Assembly (NCBI RefSeq): GCF_012913485.1
Contig: NZ_CP051774.1
Coordinates: forward strand, 5,270,001 to 5,334,000
DNA: 64,000 bases
Reading direction: 5' to 3'
From: Luteolibacter luteus
Lineage (GTDB): Bacteria; Verrucomicrobiota; Verrucomicrobiia; Verrucomicrobiales; Akkermansiaceae
Numbering within the stretch: position 1 is the first letter of the stretch; each line of letters starts with the position of its first letter. The notes beneath the pieces are model-generated. The model had not been told where the DNA came from, did no database searches, and saw nothing but the letters and a program-made list of their open reading frames with translations. The position numbers and the translations under genes were made by a program. Positions 49,919 through 59,300 of this stretch are shown piece after piece.

Positions 49919-50712
49919 CAGTCGTTGGGTTGCTGCACCCCGAGAAAGGTGGAGAATGCCTGCTTCAACATGCTGCGCCGCACCCGCCCCAGTCGGGGCG
50001 GCGTGAGTTCCACTGCATTGCTTGCATCGCCGAATGGCTTCTTGCCGAAGACGATCCCGCTCAGCGAGTCATCTTTCTCGCCGGTCTTGATGCGCGCGTG
50101 GTTCGACCACAAGCGGCCGAGATGCTCGAAGATCGCGAGGTGCCCGGTTTCATAGAAAAGTCGCTCGAAGGGCAGCGTGTGCGAGCCGGTGTTCGCGATC
50201 TCGATGGTCGAGATGATGGAAAGCTCCTGCCAATCCTCGGGGATGAATTGTCGCCGCGCACGGGTCTTCACCGAATAGCACAGGGTCCCGGAGATGGGCG
50301 TGCCGTGCCAGGTGTTCGAGGGCGGATCGCTTGGCCAGGAACTCAGCCGCTCATACTGGCTCTCGCTGTGGGCATTCAGCTCGATGAAGGCGGGGATGCC
50401 CACATAGAAGTTTGCCTTCGCCCGCGGTGAAAGGTGGAGGGAAGCACGGGGTCGCACGATGACCGGACGATCCGGGAATACCGGGCGGAAGCGTAGCTTC
50501 ACATCCCCCGGCCCGCGGTCCCAGCGTTCCCACGGCAGGTCGTCTGGAGGCATCTTGGCATCGTCTAGCAATCGCCGCTGTTCTCCGTAGAGCGCGGCCA
50601 CTCGCCATTCCTCGAGGACACTGAGCACCACCAGCGTCAAGCCGCCGAAGTCGGCACGCAGCCATTCCCCGTCCTGCAGGGTTCGTTCATGCCAGCGTTC
50701 CGAGGCGGCCAT
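49918..50712 (-). CDS. DUF432-like protein coupled to the MscS channel
   Basis: A 264-residue soluble protein that resembles DUF432 family members, which are found next to or fused with MscS channels in some archaea and bacteria. Features include RPRASLHLSPRAKANFYVGIPAFIELN and ERLFYETGHLAIFEHLGRLWSNHARI. The ATG at 50712 was preferred because longer frames would overlap the divergent gene at 50806. The one-base overlap with the MscS start argues that it modulates the channel. This is inference from context; I assign the family with moderate confidence. Confidence 0.6.
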   Translation of the reverse strand: MAASERWHERTLQDGEWLRADFGGLTLVVLSVLEEWRVAALYGEQRRLLDDAKMPPDDLPWERWDRGPGDVKLRFRPVFPDRPVIVRPRASLHLSPRAKANFYVGIPAFIELNAHSESQYERLSSWPSDPPSNTWHGTPISGTLCYSVKTRARRQFIPEDWQELSIISTIEIANTGSHTLPFERLFYETGHLAIFEHLGRLWSNHARIKTGEKDDSLSGIVFGKKPFGDASNAVELTPPRLGRVRRSMLKQAFSTFLGVQQPND

Positions 50713-50805
50713 GGCCTTAGGAGAAAGCGGAGCTTGTTCCGAGGCAATGCCGAAAGGTGCTTCGCCGGATTGACGGACAGGCGGCGAGCGGCCATGCGAT
50801 AGGGG

Positions 50806-51408
50806 ATGAATGAGGAAATCCGCGCCTTGGAGAACGAGATCTACGAGATGTCGAAGAAGCTCGCTGCCCTGCGTAAGGCCGCGGAAACGGAGGAAGTCCC
50901 GGACTTCACCTTTCAGACCCTCACCGGACCAGTGAAGCTTTCCTCGCTCTTCGCGGGAAAGGACGTCCTTTTCGTGATTCACAATATGGGGCAGGCCTGC
51001 CGCTACTGCACCCTCTGGGCGGATGGTTTGAACGCCTTTCTACCCCATCTCGAGGACCGTTTTTCCGTGGTGCTGCTCTCCAAGGACTCTCCGGAGATCC
51101 AGCAGCGCTTCGCCCACTCCAGGGGCTGGCGTTTCCGCATGGCCTCCCATGCCGGCAGCACCTATCCGGCGGATCAGACCGTCACCCCGGGTGAGCCGGA
51201 CATGCCGGGGATCGTGTGCTTTATCCGGGAGGGCTCGAAGATCCTTCGGAAAAATTCGGCCGAGTTCGGTCCCGGCGACCAGTTCTGCGGGATCTGGCCC
51301 ATTCTCTCGCTCGCAGGTCTTTCCGATGGTGACTGGATCCCGCAGTACTCTTACTGGAAGCGACCGACGAAAGAGGCCATGGAAGACGGCGGGGAGGGGC
51401 TGCCATAG
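50806..51408 (+). CDS. DUF899-like thioredoxin-fold protein
   Basis: A 200-residue cytoplasmic protein with a helical N-terminal part (1-27) and a thioredoxin-like domain. The stretch VPDFTFQTLTGPVKLSSLFAGKDVLFVIHNM and the C-x-x-C pair in QACRYCTLW resemble the DUF899 family. Such proteins are suspected to be redox enzymes, but no activity is established. It is divergent from the DUF432-like gene, with a 93-base gap, and has no partner downstream. Confidence 0.6.
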   Translation: MNEEIRALENEIYEMSKKLAALRKAAETEEVPDFTFQTLTGPVKLSSLFAGKDVLFVIHNMGQACRYCTLWADGLNAFLPHLEDRFSVVLLSKDSPEIQQRFAHSRGWRFRMASHAGSTYPADQTVTPGEPDMPGIVCFIREGSKILRKNSAEFGPGDQFCGIWPILSLAGLSDGDWIPQYSYWKRPTKEAMEDGGEGLP

Positions 51409-51766
51409 CGGCCCAGGCAGCTTGGGGACCACTCGAAGGGGTTCTTGGCACCCTGTCGCTCTGGTAAACCTCCGCCATGTCTCATTCTGCTTCCGCACCA
51501 ATCCGATTGCCCGGTGTGGGCCACCTTTCGTCCGGATCACCTGTTATTTCCCTGTTTTATCAGGCGGAACAGGCTGCCTCCCGGGAGGGTTTTCGAGGGG
51601 ATTTGGCTCCGGAATCTGCGGGTGAGACCGGCCTTTCGACACTTGTTGCTCCAAAGTCCCTCCATTTCAAAGTCATCGGGCTGCGCGAAGCCGCATTTTT
51701 CCCCGGATGCCACGCGGATTTTGCGTGCCGGTTGACCGCAGGGTTTGCTCGTTCTACGAATTCCCC
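51409..51766. other. Non-coding stretch before the aldo/keto reductase gene
   Basis: The gap contains the second copy of the nested inverted repeat (51540-51573) and otherwise no recognisable feature. The stretch 51440-51539 is GC-rich with no hairpin of note. Confidence 0.4.
51540..51573. repeat. Nested inverted repeat, copy 2
   Basis: Outer arms CCTGTT (51540-51545) and AACAGG (51568-51573) enclose an inner CCTG-TTTTAT-CAGG hairpin (51551-51564). The order of words CCTGTTATTT, CCCTGTTTTATCAGG and AACAGG matches copy 1 closely. Confidence 0.65.
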
Positions 51767-52882
51767 ATGGACTTGACCACGACGGCATACGGCACTTGGA
51801 GCGCAGGACGCTTCATGCACTTCGGTGAGACGCTTTCAGAAGAGCGCTTCCTCTCCTGCATCGCCACCGCGTGGGACGCGGGCATCCGCACCTATGTCAC
51901 CGCCGACGTCTACGGCAACGGCAAGGCCGACGAGTTGCTCGGCCAGGCTCTCGCGGATAAATCGCGCGACGAATACTGCCTCGTCGGCATGGTCGGCCAC
52001 GATTTCTATGAAGGCCAGCGCCAGGGGGCGAAGGGCTATCCGCGCTTCACCGATCCCGAGCTTCACCAGTCCAGCCACTACCGCGATTACCTGCGGAAGG
52101 CCTGCGAGAAGTCGCTCGAGCGCTGCCGCACCGACCGCTTCGACCTGCTGATGCTGCACAATCCCGATGAGACCGGATACACCAGCACCGCTGTCTGGGA
52201 TGGTCTGCGCGCCCTCAAGGCGGAAGGCCTCAGCGAACGTCTCGGCCTCGCTCCCGGACCGGCGAACGGCTTCTCACTCGATATCATCGACTGCATCGAA
52301 AAATTCGGCGCGGATATCGATTGGGCCATGCTCATTCTCAACCCCCTCGAACCATGGCCATCCTGCCATGTGCTTCCGGTCTGCGAGCAGCACGGTGTGA
52401 AGGTGCTTACCCGCGTCGCCGACTACGGCGGCCTCTTCCATGGCGACATGAAGAAGGGCCACCAGTTCAAGCCTGGCGATCACCGCTCCTACCGTGCCGA
52501 AGGCTGGGTCGATCACGGCCTTGAGAAGATCGAGAAGATGAAGCCGATCGCGGAAAAGCACGGCCTCTCGTTGATTCAGTTCGCCAGCATCTGGAATCTC
52601 AGCCAGCCCGCCGTGCAGAGTGTGGTACCGACCTTCATCCAGGAAGCAGGGGAAGGTGCCCGTCAGATCGAAGAGCAAATCAAGGACTTCGCCGCCACCC
52701 CGGATATCCGCCTCAGCGCCGAGGAATCCGAAACCGTCCGCCAGATCGGTGACAACACCGGCTGCATGATGCTGAAGGGTGCCAGCAAGCGCCACAGCAT
52801 CAGCGAGCGCCCTGACGAATGGCCGATGCGTGAGGATCTCCTCGAGCTCGCCGGCCGCCACGGCCTCGGCGACAACTGGTGA
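51767..52882 (+). CDS. Aldo/keto reductase family protein
   Basis: A 371-residue (beta/alpha)8 oxidoreductase. The N-terminal strand TTTAYGTWSAGRFMHFGETL and the barrel words DLLMLHNPDETGYT and LSLIQFASIWNLSQPAVQSVVP follow the family pattern. The catalytic tyrosine is in TADVYGNGKADELLG, but the catalytic lysine, usually in a strand such as ISTK, is not obvious at CLVGMVGHD. It may therefore have altered activity. ATG 51767 gives a normal start. No cofactor motif of the C-terminal ferredoxin type is present. Confidence 0.78.
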   Translation: MDLTTTAYGTWSAGRFMHFGETLSEERFLSCIATAWDAGIRTYVTADVYGNGKADELLGQALADKSRDEYCLVGMVGHDFYEGQRQGAKGYPRFTDPELHQSSHYRDYLRKACEKSLERCRTDRFDLLMLHNPDETGYTSTAVWDGLRALKAEGLSERLGLAPGPANGFSLDIIDCIEKFGADIDWAMLILNPLEPWPSCHVLPVCEQHGVKVLTRVADYGGLFHGDMKKGHQFKPGDHRSYRAEGWVDHGLEKIEKMKPIAEKHGLSLIQFASIWNLSQPAVQSVVPTFIQEAGEGARQIEEQIKDFAATPDIRLSAEESETVRQIGDNTGCMMLKGASKRHSISERPDEWPMREDLLELAGRHGLGDNW

Positions 52883-52931
52883 GCTTTTGGGGGCGGAATC
52901 GCTTTGAATGGAGGGGCGGGCGGGCCGCGGC

Positions 52932-54593
52932 TTAGGCTCGCTCCAACTCCTCTAACAGGTTCACCAGCTCGGGGTGCTTCTCCACCCATACCGACACCGA
53001 GCCCCCATTGCACCGGAACTCCGCCCAGCCATCGCCATTCGAGCGGATCGTCCCTCCGACATGCCCGGTGATGTCGGTGAACTCGGTGTCCTTCCTTCCT
53101 ACTTCCATCCACTTGGTGCCATCCGGCCCGTCACTGAGCAGCACCGCCATTGCATGGGGATGCTGCTCTGTTCCGAGCCTCGTCCAGCCGATCGTGTTGA
53201 AATGATCGATGTAACTGTACTGCGGGCCATGCGCGAAGTGCATCCGCGCCAGTAGCAGTCGGTCGAGGATCCACCGGTGAGAGCTTAGGGATATGTGGTA
53301 TTCAATCCCGTCCCGGCCCTTGCCCGTGTAGTCGGCTCCATAGTAGTCCGCGTGGAAAATGCAGGGATACCCTTCCGCCCGTAGAAGTATGATCGCGTAG
53401 GCAAGCGGCTTGAACCATGGCTCCACCGGAGCTTCCAAGGCTTGAAGTGGCTGGGTGTCGTGGTTCTCCACTAGCGTCACGGCATGCATCGGGAACTCCT
53501 TCATCAATGTGCCGTCCAGGATGCGGCCCATGTTGTAGTTCCCGCCTGATTTGCTGGCCTGGTGGAAGTTGTTCTGAAGTGGCGCATCGAAGAGATTCAA
53601 CCGGCCGCCCGTGTGGCCGATATACCAGCTCAGAGTCTCGATCCGGGGCGTCCAGTATTCTCCCACGCAGAAGAGGTCGCGACCGACCGATGCTTCCATC
53701 TCGTCTAACCAGTCGTTGAAGAAATCACTCTCAATGTGTTTGATGGCATCCAGCCGGAAGCCATCGATCGGCGCAATCTGAAGCATCCACTTGCCCCAGT
53801 GTTTTAGTTCGCCACGGACCACGGGGTGATCCACCTCCAGATCGCAGCCCATGAGGTAGTCGTAGTTGCCCTTCTCAATGTCCACCTGATCCTCGAAGTC
53901 GTTCTCCTTCATCCTCCAGACTGCTTGGTAGCCGGGATCCAAGCTGTTGTAGTCCACGGAGCCAAAGTGCTCCCACCGCCACTTCATCGTGGAGTAGCGG
54001 CCGTTCCGGTCCGGGAAATCGAAACCGGTGTAGGCCTTGATGGTGCGTGCATCGCCAAGCGGCCGGTTGCGATCGGCCGGGTCATAGGGGATGGCTTGGA
54101 ATTCCTCTTCAAACTCCGCGCCCATCTTGTGATTGAAGACCACATCCGCATAAACTTGGATGCCCGCCTTTTTACAGGCCCGCACCGCGGCGACATACTC
54201 GTCCTTGGATCCATACTTGGTCCTTCTCTCGCCATTCGGATTGGGGGTGGCGCCTTGGACGAACTCCCCGAGATCGAAGAGATCATAAATACCGTAACCC
54301 ACATCGTTTATCCCGCCCATCGCCTTCGTCGCGGGAGGAAACCAGATTCCGGTGATGCCTGCCTTCGCGAGGGCGGGAGCCTCGCTCGCGAGCCTGTTCC
54401 AATGTTGGCCATCCGCAGGAAGATACCAATGAAAGCCCTGCATCATCGTGCCATTGAACTCGGCCTCGGGTTTGGTTGCGGCAAGCGCGGCGGAGTTTCC
54501 AGCCAGCCATTCGTGGAGATCACGAACCGCGGTTCCCTGCTTTCTCGATGCACCGCGAAAACTCTCCTTCAGATTTCGGAAGGGCGTGCTCAT
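52932..54593 (-). CDS. Cytoplasmic alpha-amylase, GH13 family
   Basis: A 553-residue alpha-amylase of the E. coli AmyA/AmyS type that hydrolyses alpha-1,4 glucans. All four conserved regions are visible: DVVFNHKMG, GFRLDAIKHI (nucleophile Asp), GEYW (acid/base Glu) and VENHDTQP (third Asp). No signal peptide is present, so it should act inside the cell, on glycogen or imported oligosaccharides. The C-terminal beta-sandwich domain closes the protein. It converges with the aldo/keto reductase gene, with no clear terminator in the 49-base gap. Confidence 0.92.
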   Translation of the reverse strand: MSTPFRNLKESFRGASRKQGTAVRDLHEWLAGNSAALAATKPEAEFNGTMMQGFHWYLPADGQHWNRLASEAPALAKAGITGIWFPPATKAMGGINDVGYGIYDLFDLGEFVQGATPNPNGERRTKYGSKDEYVAAVRACKKAGIQVYADVVFNHKMGAEFEEEFQAIPYDPADRNRPLGDARTIKAYTGFDFPDRNGRYSTMKWRWEHFGSVDYNSLDPGYQAVWRMKENDFEDQVDIEKGNYDYLMGCDLEVDHPVVRGELKHWGKWMLQIAPIDGFRLDAIKHIESDFFNDWLDEMEASVGRDLFCVGEYWTPRIETLSWYIGHTGGRLNLFDAPLQNNFHQASKSGGNYNMGRILDGTLMKEFPMHAVTLVENHDTQPLQALEAPVEPWFKPLAYAIILLRAEGYPCIFHADYYGADYTGKGRDGIEYHISLSSHRWILDRLLLARMHFAHGPQYSYIDHFNTIGWTRLGTEQHPHAMAVLLSDGPDGTKWMEVGRKDTEFTDITGHVGGTIRSNGDGWAEFRCNGGSVSVWVEKHPELVNLLEELERA

Positions 54594-54742
54594 ACCGTCC
54601 GATAGCGAATGCGTATGAGAAAGACGATGTTTATCTGAAGGGATGAGTGGGTGATCTGTATTAGCGTCTCATGTATCTCAGTAAGAGCCCCGGTGGATTA
54701 TCAGGGATAGCCAAGTTTTTGGCGAGGGCGGGGCTATCGCTA
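54594..54742. other. Short non-coding gap
   Basis: No gene or clear structure is visible between the amylase start and the end of the ExbD-like gene. Confidence 0.4.
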
Positions 54743-55351
54743 TTAGTTCGCGCGGTGCTGCTCGTCTTCATCCCGCTCGCGCAAGAAGATCCCTCCATCA
54801 AGATCGATCATCATCGAGACGCCGGCTGGGCGATGAAGGGCGGTATGTTGGAAAAACTCACCCCATGTGGTCGACCGGTCGACTAGAACCTGAACGTCGT
54901 AATCATTTTGCTCCGTCGGGTAGGGGGCATCTTCCCTCTTTCGTAGATCAATGATTTTCGAAGGGATTGTGAGATCGCTTCTCCCCGAGCAGCAATCGCC
55001 CGGTAGGTGGCAATTGAAGGTTTGTCCTCCAAGCCGGATTTGATAGTTTGAGAGCCCCAATTCTCCACAAAAGACCAGTAATGGATTCCATGAGCTGATC
55101 GTCGCCTCGGGCGGCGTATCCAGAATAATGTGGGGCTCGGGTATTTCGGCTCGCTTCCATGATTGGATCTCGGCCGGTGTGATCTCTCGACCATTGTGGG
55201 CACCCAGCGTGAACACGCCGCCGGGGTGCAGGTGGATTTCGAGCGGTTTCGGCGGTGCAAGCATCTGGCCGATCGAGAGTCCACAAACTACTAGGGCGGC
55301 TGTTGCCGGGATCCACCACCAGTGAGGGACGAGAGCGGAGCGGCGGATCAT
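54743..55351 (-). CDS. Membrane-anchored protein, possibly ExbD/TolR-like
   Basis: A 202-residue protein with one N-terminal span (PHWWWIPATAALVVCGLSIGQM) and a periplasmic domain. The stretch from HLHPGGVFTLGAHNGREITPAEI to GLSNYQIRLGG follows the strand-helix-strand pattern of ExbD periplasmic domains, and a longer tail contains CHLPGDCC. The usual ExbD transmembrane aspartate is not evident, so energy coupling with an ExbB is doubtful. ATG 55351 was preferred over a TTG at 55393. I hold the family assignment lightly. Confidence 0.5.
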   Translation of the reverse strand: MIRRSALVPHWWWIPATAALVVCGLSIGQMLAPPKPLEIHLHPGGVFTLGAHNGREITPAEIQSWKRAEIPEPHIILDTPPEATISSWNPLLVFCGELGLSNYQIRLGGQTFNCHLPGDCCSGRSDLTIPSKIIDLRKREDAPYPTEQNDYDVQVLVDRSTTWGEFFQHTALHRPAGVSMMIDLDGGIFLRERDEDEQHRAN

Positions 55352-55399
55352 TTTTTCATCTGAACCCGTTTTCGTTTTACCCTCCGTGGGCAACCAGCC

Positions 55400-56017
55400 T
55401 TACAAATTCGTGATGTCCCGGATCACGTGCTGTGACCAAGTCTCAAGGTGCGGAAACAGCGGGCCTTGAAGTTCGGCGAGTTCGTTGAATTCAAGATTTG
55501 CCAAGGCATCTTCACGGGCGCTGACACGGGTGTTTTCCAGATCGATGACGTGAACGATTCCAAGGTGAACCCGGCCCACTTCGTTACTGTCGTCATTCAG
55601 CAGTGCGGCGATGCGGTTCGTGTGGGTGGTGTCGAAGATCAGCTCTTCATTCAGTTCTCGCTCCACCGCAGCCAAGTAGGCATCGCGGCCCTTCCGGCCG
55701 TTTCCGGTGTCCACAGGATTGATGTGGCCGCCCACGCCGACGGATCGCAGGGCGTGGAGGCGGTCTTCCCCACCGGACTTGCCGCGGGTGTAGCTCAGGA
55801 TCGAAGTGCCGCAGCGGATCAGGCAGTAGGGGATCAATTGCTTGTGGGTCGGATCCGCCTCTGCTTCGGCGCGGTCCATGAAGAAGTGATTTTCCGGATT
55901 GAGAAGCTGCTCCATGGCCTCTTCCAGCCGCTCGGTGCGGATGCCTTGGAAGGCTCCGATCGCATCAAAAAGAGGGCGGGGGACCACGAGAACTTGTTCA
56001 CCGGCGTACTTGGACAT
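55400..56017 (-). CDS. NUDIX-fold hydrolase-like protein
   Basis: A 205-residue cytoplasmic protein. It carries a NUDIX-like box from GVGGHINPVDTG to RDAYLAAVERELNEEL, with the glycine pair and the E-x7-R-E-x-x-E-E core. A region of about 95 residues precedes it, starting MSKYAGEQVLVVPRPLFDAIGAFQG. Substrates cannot be read. ATG 56017 gives a plausible start; the longer frame adds an arginine-rich unlikely leader. It is divergent from the giant surface protein gene. Confidence 0.75.
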   Translation of the reverse strand: MSKYAGEQVLVVPRPLFDAIGAFQGIRTERLEEAMEQLLNPENHFFMDRAEAEADPTHKQLIPYCLIRCGTSILSYTRGKSGGEDRLHALRSVGVGGHINPVDTGNGRKGRDAYLAAVERELNEELIFDTTHTNRIAALLNDDSNEVGRVHLGIVHVIDLENTRVSAREDALANLEFNELAELQGPLFPHLETWSQHVIRDITNL

Positions 56018-56315
56018 GCATCCAAGGTGGAGCCGCCCGACGGCGCTGCCAAGTTTGAATCGGTCGTGCCTTGGCGATATCCGCCGAGCTCTCTTTGGCG
56101 TGCGGCTGTCATACCACCTGGCACAGGAAGGGGATTGGGGTCGAGGGAGCTTCAAACGGGCTGCAGGAGGTAAGACACAAATAAGAGGGGCTGTAACGGA
56201 TTTGTCCTGAGCTACATGAGAAACTTACTCTAAACTCATAGGTTCACGGATTATCACATCCCGGTTAGGGCACGGTATTGGATAGCGCCCCGCATCCTTT
56301 ACTACCCGAAACCCG
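56018..56315. other. Upstream region shared by divergent genes
   Basis: The gap holds the promoters of the NUDIX-like gene and the giant surface protein gene. No inverted repeat or terminator stands out. Confidence 0.4.
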
Positions 56316-59300
56316 ATGAAACCCTGCTCCCGTCGTATTCCTTCGCAGGCCTTTGCCCTCTGGGCTGCCCCTATTCTCACCTTTTCGTCCGCCTCCGGCG
56401 AGGTCTTGGTGTTCAACGAAGCCAATGCCTCCAACATCTGGCAGATTCCGCCCGGAACCAATCTTCTCAACGGTGCCACCGCAACGCCGTCGAATCCGGC
56501 GACCCACGAGGGATCGTCCCCAAGTTGGACCGTTGTGACCGACGGCGTTCTTGGTGCTCCCGGAGACAATGCGGCAACCGTGACACCTAACAACGGAGAG
56601 GAAGTGATCTTTCCTCTCGATATTGCCGCCCAGCCGGACGGTTACGACATCACCTCCTTCGACTCCTGGGTTGTTTGGGCCAATAGCGGACGGAGCAATC
56701 AGAACTACGTCCTGCAATACTCCACGGTCGAAGAGCCGACGGTTTTCAATACCATTGCGACCGTCGCAAACGCCGATGCCGCCACGAATCTCTCCACCCA
56801 TACCAACATCACCGATACCACCGGAGTGCTGGCGAGCGGGGTGCATTCGGTGAAGCTCATCTTCAACAATCAGGAGAACGGCTACGTCGGGTTCAGCGAG
56901 CTGAAGCTTCTGGCCACTCCGACCAACGTGCAGACGCTGGTGGAAGCCAATACCGGAAACGAGTGGACCCTGCCTTCCGGGGCCAACTTGCTGAAGGGAG
57001 AGATGGCAAATCCTCCCAGCACGAACACGAACGAAGGATCGTCTCCGAACTGGACCACGGTGACCGACGGATCCCTTGGCACCGCTGCCGATATCAGCTC
57101 CAGCGTCACGCCGCCGAACATGGATTCCGTGATTTTCCCCTTGGATACCTCGGTGAATTTCAACGGCTACAATCTCACCTCCTTCGACTCCTATTGTGCG
57201 TGGCCAAACTCGGGGCGCGACAATCAGGATTTCAGGATCAGCTACTCCACGGTGGCAGATCCCGATACCTTCATTTTCCTCGGCACGGCGGTAGCCCATA
57301 CGAGCAGCGAGAACGCCACCCATGTCCGCCTCACGGCAGCGACCGGCTTCCTCGCCACCGGCGTGGCAGCGATCAAGCTGGATTTCGGGCACCAAGAAAA
57401 CGGCTTTGTGGGCTATCGCGAATTCATCGCGCTTGGCTCGGCGGTCTCGCTTTCCGATCCGCTGACCTGGACGGGCAATAGCGGCACCGGTGGGAATGCG
57501 AACTGGATCACCGGCGCGGATAGCAATTGGAAGAAGACCGCAGGAGGCGCTGCCGCGAATTACAACCCGCAGGCTCCGCTGACCTTCGATAACAATTCCA
57601 CGAACCGTAACATCACGGTGAGTTCCGCCCTCGCCTCGGCATCGATGGCCTTTACCAATGATGCAGCCCATCCCTTCACCTTCGGTGGGCAAAAGGTTAC
57701 GGTGAGCAACGACATCAGCTCTTCTGGAGCAGGCACCGCGACTTTCAACAACGCGCTGCAAGCTGGAACCGGGGTGGCGGTGACGGGGGCGGGTAGCTTG
57801 GTGTTCAATGAGGCTCTTTCAGGCACCGGAGTCACTGTTTCCGGAAGCGGCAACCTCACCTTGAACGCTGCGAACCCGGAACTCGCTGGAAATGCCACCG
57901 TGAGCAACGGCACCTTGACCGTGTCCCATGACGGGGGACTGCAGGGCGGCAAGCTTGTCGCCACGGGCGGAAGTGTCCGCTTCACTTCGGCCGCACCGCA
58001 AGTGGCGACCATTTCTGGCACGGCAGAAGGCTCCATCGTTCTCGGAAAGACTTCAGGCCCGCTGGTGAATACGAACCTGTCTGCTGGTGACGCCGCATCG
58101 GTCACCACCTTCGCGGGCAATATTTCCCAAGCTTCCGGAACCACCGGGAGGCTGACCAAGGCCGGTGGCAGCACCCTGATTCTTTCCGGGACGAATAGCT
58201 ACTCGGGACCGACAAGTGTGGCCGGCGGTGTCCTCCAACTCGAGCGGCGCCTCTCGCTTTACAATGGTAATTCGGCGTCGTGGACGGCTTCCAACCTCCT
58301 CGTCAGCGCAGGCGGTACGCTTTCTTTGAGGGCGGGCTTCTTTGATGAGTTCACGGAAGAAGAAATCAATTCGCTGGCGCTCGGTGGCTTTCAGAGCGGC
58401 TCGACTCTCGGTATCAAGAATATCGATAATATCGTGCTGTCCCGCAATCTCACCCAGCCGGGTGTAGGTTTGCTCAAAACCGGAACCGGTCTGCTCACCA
58501 TCACGGGCAACAACAGCTCGGACGGAACGGTACGCATTGCCGAGGGCAGCGTGCATGCGGCCAGCGAAGGTGGCACCGCGATTCCCGGCAATGTGTTGCT
58601 GGGTTCCGCTGTCACCGATGTTTTCCTGAGCTTCGGCGCAGACAATCAGTTCGGCCCTGGCACGGTGGTCAGCGCGGCAAATGGCAGCTTCTATCAGACC
58701 AAGATCAATCTCCGTGGCACCAATCAAACCGTCGCCGGTCTGGACGTTGCTCCTTTCCCTGCGAACCGGGTGACCCTGTTCCAGAATGACGAGAATACAC
58801 TTCCGGACTACGCCGGCGAGCCGCTTCCCGCAACGCTGACGATCAATGCCACCACCGATCACAGCTTCGCAGGTCTTATTCGCAATGGGGACGGTGGCAA
58901 TACGGTGTCCGTCGTGAAAAATGGTGCCGGTATCCAGGAATTCCGGAATCTCTCCGGCGTTCAGGGATATGGCTACACTGGTCCGACCTCGTTGAACGAA
59001 GGCACCTTGAAGCTTGCCTTTGGCGGCGGAAACTTCGAGTTCGCCTCGGATATCACGGTCGCAGAGCCTGCCACCCTCCATTTTAATGCCGTGACGGGGA
59101 ACTGGGTCTTCAATCGTGTCATCTCGGGCCCCGGCAAAGTGTTCGTGGATGGTGTCAACGCCGTGGTGCTGAACAATGGCGCGAGCAACTGGACCGGCGG
59201 CACGGTCGTCGAAGGCGGCTTCCTGGCTCTTGCCGGCAACGGCGCGACCGGGCAGGGAACCGGCCCCGGTGAGGGCTGCGTCGGCGGTGCGATGGATCCG

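Noticed and set aside
56265..57761. 498-codon open frame on the minus strand
   Set aside because: Antisense to the same giant gene and with low-complexity arginine- and glycine-rich content; a shadow of codon use, not a gene.
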